Shown: positions 5,983 through 9,735 of the stretch, one piece after another
Layout: each line of letters starts with the position of its first letter
Numbering within the stretch: position 1 is the first letter of the stretch
Origin: JACJYC01 sp964558465
GTDB taxonomy: Bacteria > Bacteroidota > Bacteroidia > Chitinophagales > Saprospiraceae
Assembly (NCBI GenBank): GCA_964558465.1
Contig: CAZLEF010000134.1
Coordinates: forward strand, 1-9,735
DNA: 9,735 nt
Reading direction: 5' to 3'
Translations under genes and position numbers: made by a program
The notes under the pieces: generated by a model
Databases searched by the model: none
What the model was told of the DNA's origin: nothing
What the model saw: only the letters and a program-made list of their open reading frames with translations

Positions 5983-7125
5983 ATGCGGATCGACGACCTC
6001 CTGCAAAGGGCACTCAATCTGGAATGGCTTACGCCTGAAGAAGGGGTATTTTTATTTGAAAATGCGGCCACAGCCGAGTTGATGCACGTGGGCAACCAAT
6101 TGCGGAAACGCCATGTGCCGGGCAATACCGTCACCTGGATCATCGACCGGAACTCCAACACGACCAATGTCTGCGTTGCGAACTGCAAGTTCTGCAATTT
6201 TTACCGCAGACCCGGCCATGAGAAATCGTACATCACGACGATAGCGGAATACAAACAAAAGATCGAGGAAACCTTTCGCTTTGGCGGCGAACAATTGCTG
6301 CTGCAAGGCGGCCACCACCCCGATCTGGGGCTGGACTATTACTGCACGCTTTTCCGCGAGTTGAAATCCCTTTATCCCCGGTTGAAACTGCACGCCCTGG
6401 GCCCGCCCGAGGTGGCGCATATCACCAAACTGGAAAAATCAACGCATATCGAAGTACTGCGCGCCCTCCATGAAGCCGGGCTGGATTCTTTGCCTGGCGC
6501 CGGGGCTGAAATCCTCGACGACCGGGTTCGAAGGCTCATCAGCAAGGGCAAATGCGGCGCGCAGGAATGGCTGGATATCATGCGGGCAGCCCACCAACTG
6601 AACATCACCACTTCTGCCACGATGATGTTCGGCCATGTGGAGACCAACCTGGAACGCATGGAACACCTGGCCAAGATCCGGCAGGTGCAGTCGGAAAAAC
6701 CGGCAACCGCCAAAGGGTTCCTGGCCTTCATTCCCTGGCCGTTCCAGGACGAAGATACGATCCTTAAAAAGCTCAAACGCGCCCGCAATACCTGTACGGG
6801 CGACGAATACATCCGAATGATCGCTATGAGCCGCATCATGCTGCCCAATGTGACCAATATCCAGGCAAGCTGGCTGACCGTCGGCAAAGCGGTGGCCCAG
6901 ATCTGCCTGCACGCAGGCGCCAACGACTTCGGCTCCATCATGATCGAAGAAAATGTCGTCTCGGCAGCAGGCGCACGTTTCCGTTTCACTGCCAACGGTA
7001 TACAGGACGCCATCCGGGAAGCAGGCTTCCGGCCTCAACTTCGCAATCAGCAATACGAATTCCGCGATTTGCCCGTCGAAATCGAACAACAACAACTGGA
7101 TAAAACCGCCATGCTGGTGGATTGA
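5983..7125 (+). CDS. mqnC: Cyclic dehypoxanthinyl futalosine synthase (radical SAM)
   Basis: A 380-residue radical SAM enzyme of the futalosine route to menaquinone. MqnC cyclises dehypoxanthine futalosine to cyclic dehypoxanthine futalosine in the cytoplasm. The cluster motif is C64-VAN-C68-KF-C71 within a segment typical of MqnC (DRNSNTTNVCVANCKFCNFY, then RRPGH). Other matching blocks are LLQGGHHPDL (about residue 107), a SLPGAGAEIL block near 170, ATMMFGHVET (about 211) and FIPWPFQ (about 248). The length fits the family. A longer frame runs upstream into the repeat, but the promoter at 5928-5959 and the start of homology favour ATG 5983, preceded by AAAGGGT. It is monocistronic here: no other mqn gene is in the window. 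The hairpin array at 7130-7170 follows the stop. MqnE and CofH are the related alternatives; the C-x3-C-x2-C context and HHPDL block favour MqnC. Confidence 0.93.
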   Translation: MRIDDLLQRALNLEWLTPEEGVFLFENAATAELMHVGNQLRKRHVPGNTVTWIIDRNSNTTNVCVANCKFCNFYRRPGHEKSYITTIAEYKQKIEETFRFGGEQLLLQGGHHPDLGLDYYCTLFRELKSLYPRLKLHALGPPEVAHITKLEKSTHIEVLRALHEAGLDSLPGAGAEILDDRVRRLISKGKCGAQEWLDIMRAAHQLNITTSATMMFGHVETNLERMEHLAKIRQVQSEKPATAKGFLAFIPWPFQDEDTILKKLKRARNTCTGDEYIRMIAMSRIMLPNVTNIQASWLTVGKAVAQICLHAGANDFGSIMIEENVVSAAGARFRFTANGIQDAIREAGFRPQLRNQQYEFRDLPVEIEQQQLDKTAMLVD

Positions 7126-7129
7126 GGCT

Positions 7130-7170
7130 GGATACCAGATCCAGGATGCTGGATCCGGTACCCAGTATCC
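7130..7170. repeat. 7-bp degenerate repeat forming a hairpin between convergent genes
   Basis: The segment reads as 7-mers with consensus GGATnCn (GGATACC, AGATCCA, GGATGCT, GGATCCG, GTACCCA, GTATCC). It folds back on itself: GATCCAG 7138-7144 pairs with CTGGATC 7149-7155 around a GATG loop, and GGATAC 7130-7135 pairs with GTATCC 7165-7170. It begins 4 nt after the mqnC stop and ends 3 nt before the stop of the convergent membrane-protein gene, so it would lie at the 3' end of both transcripts. A T5 run at 7178-7182 lies downstream of the hairpin on the plus strand but inside the opposing gene, so termination of mqnC there is possible. Confidence 0.8.
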
Positions 7171-7173
7171 CGT

Positions 7174-7425
7174 TCACTTTTTACTGAAAAGGCTCGCAAT
7201 AAACAGGACCACGACGGCGCCGGCCACGCTGGTGACAATCAGATTGACCGTAGCGCTGCCCAGGTTGACGTTGACCCCGAGTTTACCCAGCAACCATCCT
7301 CCGACGAAGGAGCCGACAATGCCAATGATGATATTGCCGATCAGACCAAAGCCGAAACCTTTAAAAAGAAGACCTGCAAGCCAGCCTGCAACGGCGCCAA
7401 TGACAAGAATGTACAGAAGACTCAT
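7174..7425 (-). CDS. GlsB/YeaQ/YmgE (transglycosylase-associated) family membrane protein
   Basis: An 83-residue, very hydrophobic protein with three predicted membrane helices (about 3-20, 27-47 and 58-80) rich in glycine: GAVAGWLAGLLFKGFGFGLI, then GNIIIGIVGSFVGGWLLGKL. This is the signature of the small GlsB/YeaQ/YmgE family, often annotated transglycosylase-associated and frequently stress-induced; its molecular function is not established. The length and the K-K tail are normal for the family. AAAAGGT precedes the ATG as a fair ribosome-binding site. It is transcribed divergently from the sensor kinase and converges on mqnC. Confidence 0.9.
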   Translation of the reverse strand: MSLLYILVIGAVAGWLAGLLFKGFGFGLIGNIIIGIVGSFVGGWLLGKLGVNVNLGSATVNLIVTSVAGAVVVLFIASLFSKK

Positions 7426-7582
7426 ACCTTTTGATTTTGTTAGTTAATAGGAAAAGGTTAATATTTATCCGTTATCAGGGATGAGCAAGGGAGGGAGATT
7501 GTTGCTGATATGCGATGCAATTTACATCAATTTCTCAAAATTCCAAGTATTACCCTGATTTTGTGCTGCCCCGGGCTTGCGC

Positions 7583-7614
7583 CAAAGTTAAAACATTGTT
7601 AAAGTAGGGGTAAA
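7583..7614 (-). promoter_or_regulatory. Promoter candidate for the YeaQ-type gene
   Basis: On the minus strand TTTA (7614-7611) and a perfect -7 element TAACTTTG (7590-7583) are separated by 20 bases. Transcription would begin near 7577, giving a leader of about 150 nt to the ATG at 7425. I see no strong structure in that leader. Confidence 0.55.
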
Positions 7615-7629
7615 CCCTCCATACATCCT

Positions 7630-7637
7630 TAGATTTG
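7630..7637 (+). promoter_or_regulatory. Possible -7 element for the two-component system
   Basis: TAGATTTG is a perfect match to TAnnTTTG and would give a leader of about 50 nt before the kinase ATG at 7690. The expected -33 position 20 bases upstream (AGGG) does not fit, so an activator or another sigma factor may be needed. The element starts only 15 bp from the -33 end of the divergent promoter. Confidence 0.4.
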
Positions 7638-7689
7638 TATAGTTATTAGTGTAAATTGTTTCTTGTGTTCGTGAAATTATACAGCCTTT

Positions 7690-9228
7690 ATGAATAAACG
7701 GGCAATTTGGGCGATCATCGGGTTGATGACCATTACGGTGGTAGGTGTGGCGTGGCTGCAAATGGGGCTGATACGGACTGCTATTAAAGTAAATGAGGAT
7801 AAATTCGACAAAAACGTTTTTGCGGCCCTGTCAAAAGTAGCCGGGCGGCTGGAGGAAGAAGAACGCAAGGAAGCCATGAATTTTTATTCCAACGGCTACC
7901 TGGCCCGGTTCATTGAAAGGGAAAACGAGGCTTCCGGCATGCTTAACCAAAGCGTTCTGGACATGAAAGTGCAATTGGAACAAAGCCGTTCCGCTGTTAC
8001 CGGCTCTTTGGTGAACGGCCTGATCGGACAGATCGAAACCGACACCTGCAAATGTTTCAATTGCATGCAGCAGCGGACCAGTCAATACCAGACCGCCATC
8101 ATGGCCTATACCCTGCAAAATACCATTCAGCCCCTGGAACAACGCATCAACGCCGAAAACCTGAAGGAAATCCTGGATCAGGAATTAAAAAACGGCGGCA
8201 TCGATACCCAAAAAGATTTCGGGGTTTACTCCAATCTCCAGGAAGACTTTGTCATCGCCAACGGCCATTATCTGGTCAACGCAGGCGCAGGGCCCGATGC
8301 AGGGCCGTCTTTCAAAGCTATTTTCAATTCAAAGTACAAGGTCACCCTTTTCAACCAGGATGAAAGCTCGCCCGGTATGCTGATGGTCCATTTCCCGGAA
8401 AAAAGCAGCGTGGTATGGGCTTCTGTCTGGCCCAATCTGTTGGGAACCATTGCGTTTGCTGCAATTTCCATGCTTTGTTTCGGGTATACCATCAATGTCA
8501 TTATCCGGCAAAAGAAGGTTTCAGAAATGAAAACCGACTTTATCAACAACATGACCCATGAGTTCAAAACGCCTATCGCCACCATTTCCCTGGCGGCAGA
8601 TTCCATCACCAGCCCGATGATCCTGGGACAGTCGGATAAAGTCCAGCGATTCGCCAACATAATAAAACAGGAAAATAAGCGTATGAATAACCAGGTGGAA
8701 AAAGTGCTGCAAATGGCGCTGATCGACCGGCGGGAGTTCAAAGTAAAGTCCGACGAGGTTAACCTCCACGATATTGTTTTGCATGCGGTGGATAATATCT
8801 CCCTCCAGGTGGAGAAAAAAGAAGGGACCGTGCAACACAGACTTGAAGCCGCAAACCCTGTTATTGAAGGCGATATGACGCATATTGCCAACGTTATCAA
8901 TAATCTGCTGGACAATGCCAGCAAATACTCTCCCGAAAAACCGGACATTACCATTTCCACCCGGAATGTATCCGGCGGGGTCGAGGTTATGGTTTCTGAC
9001 AAAGGGATTGGAATGAACAAGGAGGCGCGAAAACATATTTTTGACAAATTTTACCGGGTTCATACCGGTAATCTCCACGATGTAAAGGGCTTCGGTTTGG
9101 GCCTTAGTTATGTTAAAGCTATCATGGATGCACATAAGGGATCCGTCGATGTCAAATCCGAACCAGGCAAGGGAAGCAGTTTCATTTTATTTTTTCCTTC
9201 CCGTCAGGAGGCTAAAATCATGCATTAA
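7690..9228 (+). CDS. Membrane sensor histidine kinase, RprX-like
   Basis: A 512-residue sensor kinase. TM1 is at about residues 5-25, a sensor domain spans 30-245, and TM2 is at about 247-272. The dimerisation domain carries the H-box (DFINNMTHEFKTP, phospho-acceptor H290). The ATPase domain has the N-box (NNLLDN, 404-409), G1 (DKGIG, 437-441), F-box (FDKF, 451-454) and G2 (GFGLGL, 467-472). All catalytic motifs are intact, and no PAS or HAMP domain is evident. The sensor domain contains three closely spaced cysteines, C120-K-C122-F-N-C125, which should lie outside the inner membrane. The kinase core resembles Bacteroides RprX. The ATG at 7690 lacks a Shine-Dalgarno site, as is common in this phylum. 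It is followed after 65 bp by its probable partner regulator. The ligand is unknown. Confidence 0.92.
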   Translation: MNKRAIWAIIGLMTITVVGVAWLQMGLIRTAIKVNEDKFDKNVFAALSKVAGRLEEEERKEAMNFYSNGYLARFIERENEASGMLNQSVLDMKVQLEQSRSAVTGSLVNGLIGQIETDTCKCFNCMQQRTSQYQTAIMAYTLQNTIQPLEQRINAENLKEILDQELKNGGIDTQKDFGVYSNLQEDFVIANGHYLVNAGAGPDAGPSFKAIFNSKYKVTLFNQDESSPGMLMVHFPEKSSVVWASVWPNLLGTIAFAAISMLCFGYTINVIIRQKKVSEMKTDFINNMTHEFKTPIATISLAADSITSPMILGQSDKVQRFANIIKQENKRMNNQVEKVLQMALIDRREFKVKSDEVNLHDIVLHAVDNISLQVEKKEGTVQHRLEAANPVIEGDMTHIANVINNLLDNASKYSPEKPDITISTRNVSGGVEVMVSDKGIGMNKEARKHIFDKFYRVHTGNLHDVKGFGLGLSYVKAIMDAHKGSVDVKSEPGKGSSFILFFPSRQEAKIMH

Positions 9229-9264
9229 TGCGTTATGGTTAAATAAGATTCAAAAAAGCTCCTT

Positions 9265-9291
9265 AAATCCTTTCGGATTTCAAAACCGAAA
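9265..9291 (+). promoter_or_regulatory. Two mutually exclusive small hairpins before the regulator start
   Basis: AAATCC (9265-9270) pairs with GGATTT (9275-9280) around TTTC. TTTCGG (9271-9276) can instead pair with CCGAAA (9286-9291), which ends 2 bases before the ATG at 9294. The two helices share bases and cannot coexist; the second would partly mask the start region. Both are only 6 bp, so a functional role is speculative. Confidence 0.3.
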
Positions 9292-9293
9292 AA

Positions 9294-9735
9294 ATGGCGA
9301 ACAGAATACTACTGGTTGAAGACGACCAAAATTTTGGCGACGTATTGCGCTCCTACCTGGAAATGCACGACTACGAAGTGACCCTTGCTACCGACGGCAT
9401 GCAAGGATTGGAAAAGTACCGCAAAGGTGAATATGATCTTTGCATTTTTGATGTGATGATGCCCAAAAAGGACGGCTTCACATTGGCCCGTGAAATCAGG
9501 GAAAAGGACGCCGAGATGCCCATTATCTTTTTAACGGCCAAAGCCATGAAAGACGATGTGTTGCAAGGTTTCCGGATCGGCGCCGACGATTACATCACCA
9601 AACCCTTCAATTCGGAAGAACTCCTCTATCGCATCCAGGCCATCCTGAAAAGGAGCCAGGGTAAACCCGACCCTAAAGATGATGTCAAGGAATTCAACAT
9701 CGGGAAATACCATTTTAATTTCCCGCTCAGGGTAT
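9294..9735 (+). CDS. OmpR-family response regulator, RprY-like (3' end beyond window)
   Basis: The first 147 codons are visible. The receiver domain (residues 1-118) has the acidic pair D10-D11, phospho-acceptor D53 (DLCIFDVMMPKKDGFTLARE), T81 in FLTAK, and K103 in GADDYITKPF, so it is complete and should be phosphorylated. A short linker follows, then the start of a winged-helix output domain (FNIGKYHFNFPLRV), typical of OmpR/PhoB regulators, which is cut by the window edge. The receiver closely resembles Bacteroides RprY in the MMPKKDGFTLA block, in agreement with the RprX-like kinase just upstream. The ATG at 9294 is the first plausible start and has no clear ribosome-binding site. The spacing of 65 bp suggests co-transcription with the kinase. 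Confidence 0.93.
   Translation, partial: MANRILLVEDDQNFGDVLRSYLEMHDYEVTLATDGMQGLEKYRKGEYDLCIFDVMMPKKDGFTLAREIREKDAEMPIIFLTAKAMKDDVLQGFRIGADDYITKPFNSEELLYRIQAILKRSQGKPDPKDDVKEFNIGKYHFNFPLRV

Noticed and set aside
8268..9135. Minus-strand open frames over the histidine kinase
   Set aside because: Shadows of the kinase, whose H, N, G1 and G2 boxes are all intact on the plus strand.

Overview
The window looks like a chromosomal segment from a Bacteroidota bacterium, most likely Saprospiria or a nearby class. The evidence is the promoter grammar (TTTG-like -33 and TAnnTTTG -7 elements about 20 bases apart), weak or absent Shine-Dalgarno sites, a histidine kinase/response regulator pair resembling Bacteroides RprX/RprY, a DUF1800-DUF1501 pair, and a futalosine-pathway menaquinone gene. 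The lineage call is inference from gene content. I see no phage, integrase, transposase, CRISPR array, tRNA or rRNA.

Layout. The left edge (1-56) is a short tandem repeat, followed by AT-rich DNA and a very good promoter (183-214). About 460 nt follow that encode no recognisable protein but are packed with strong hairpins and a possible pseudoknot (roughly 250-632), ahead of a cytoplasmic TPR protein (680-1639). Converging on it, with 3 bp between the stop codons, is a minus-strand pair: DUF1800 protein (2995-4389, first gene) and the exported Tat-type DUF1501 protein (1643-2842, second gene). Divergent from DUF1800 is a secreted thioredoxin-fold protein with a helical C-terminal half (4591-5763). 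Then come mqnC (5983-7125), a convergent 83-residue membrane protein of the GlsB/YeaQ/YmgE type (7174-7425, minus), a divergent promoter region, and a two-component system: sensor kinase (7690-9228) and OmpR-family regulator (9294 to the window edge, incomplete).

The most unusual theme is in the gaps. Five separate intergenic stretches (1-56, 2851-2980, 4446-4495, 5764-5869, 7130-7170) carry degenerate arrays of 7-10 bp units. Each locus has its own unrelated unit. Three of the five reverse orientation so that the array folds back into a hairpin, and those three lie 3' of a stop codon (DUF1800, the thioredoxin-like gene, mqnC) at distances of 0 to about 14 nt. This suggests a common process or function at gene 3' ends that acts on architecture rather than sequence. 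The second unusual element is the structured leader or small-RNA candidate upstream of the TPR gene.

The genes do not form one pathway. mqnC makes a menaquinone intermediate, DUF1800/DUF1501 and the thioredoxin-like protein act at or beyond the inner membrane, and the two-component pair senses an envelope signal. All assignments come from reading motifs by eye; no database search was run.
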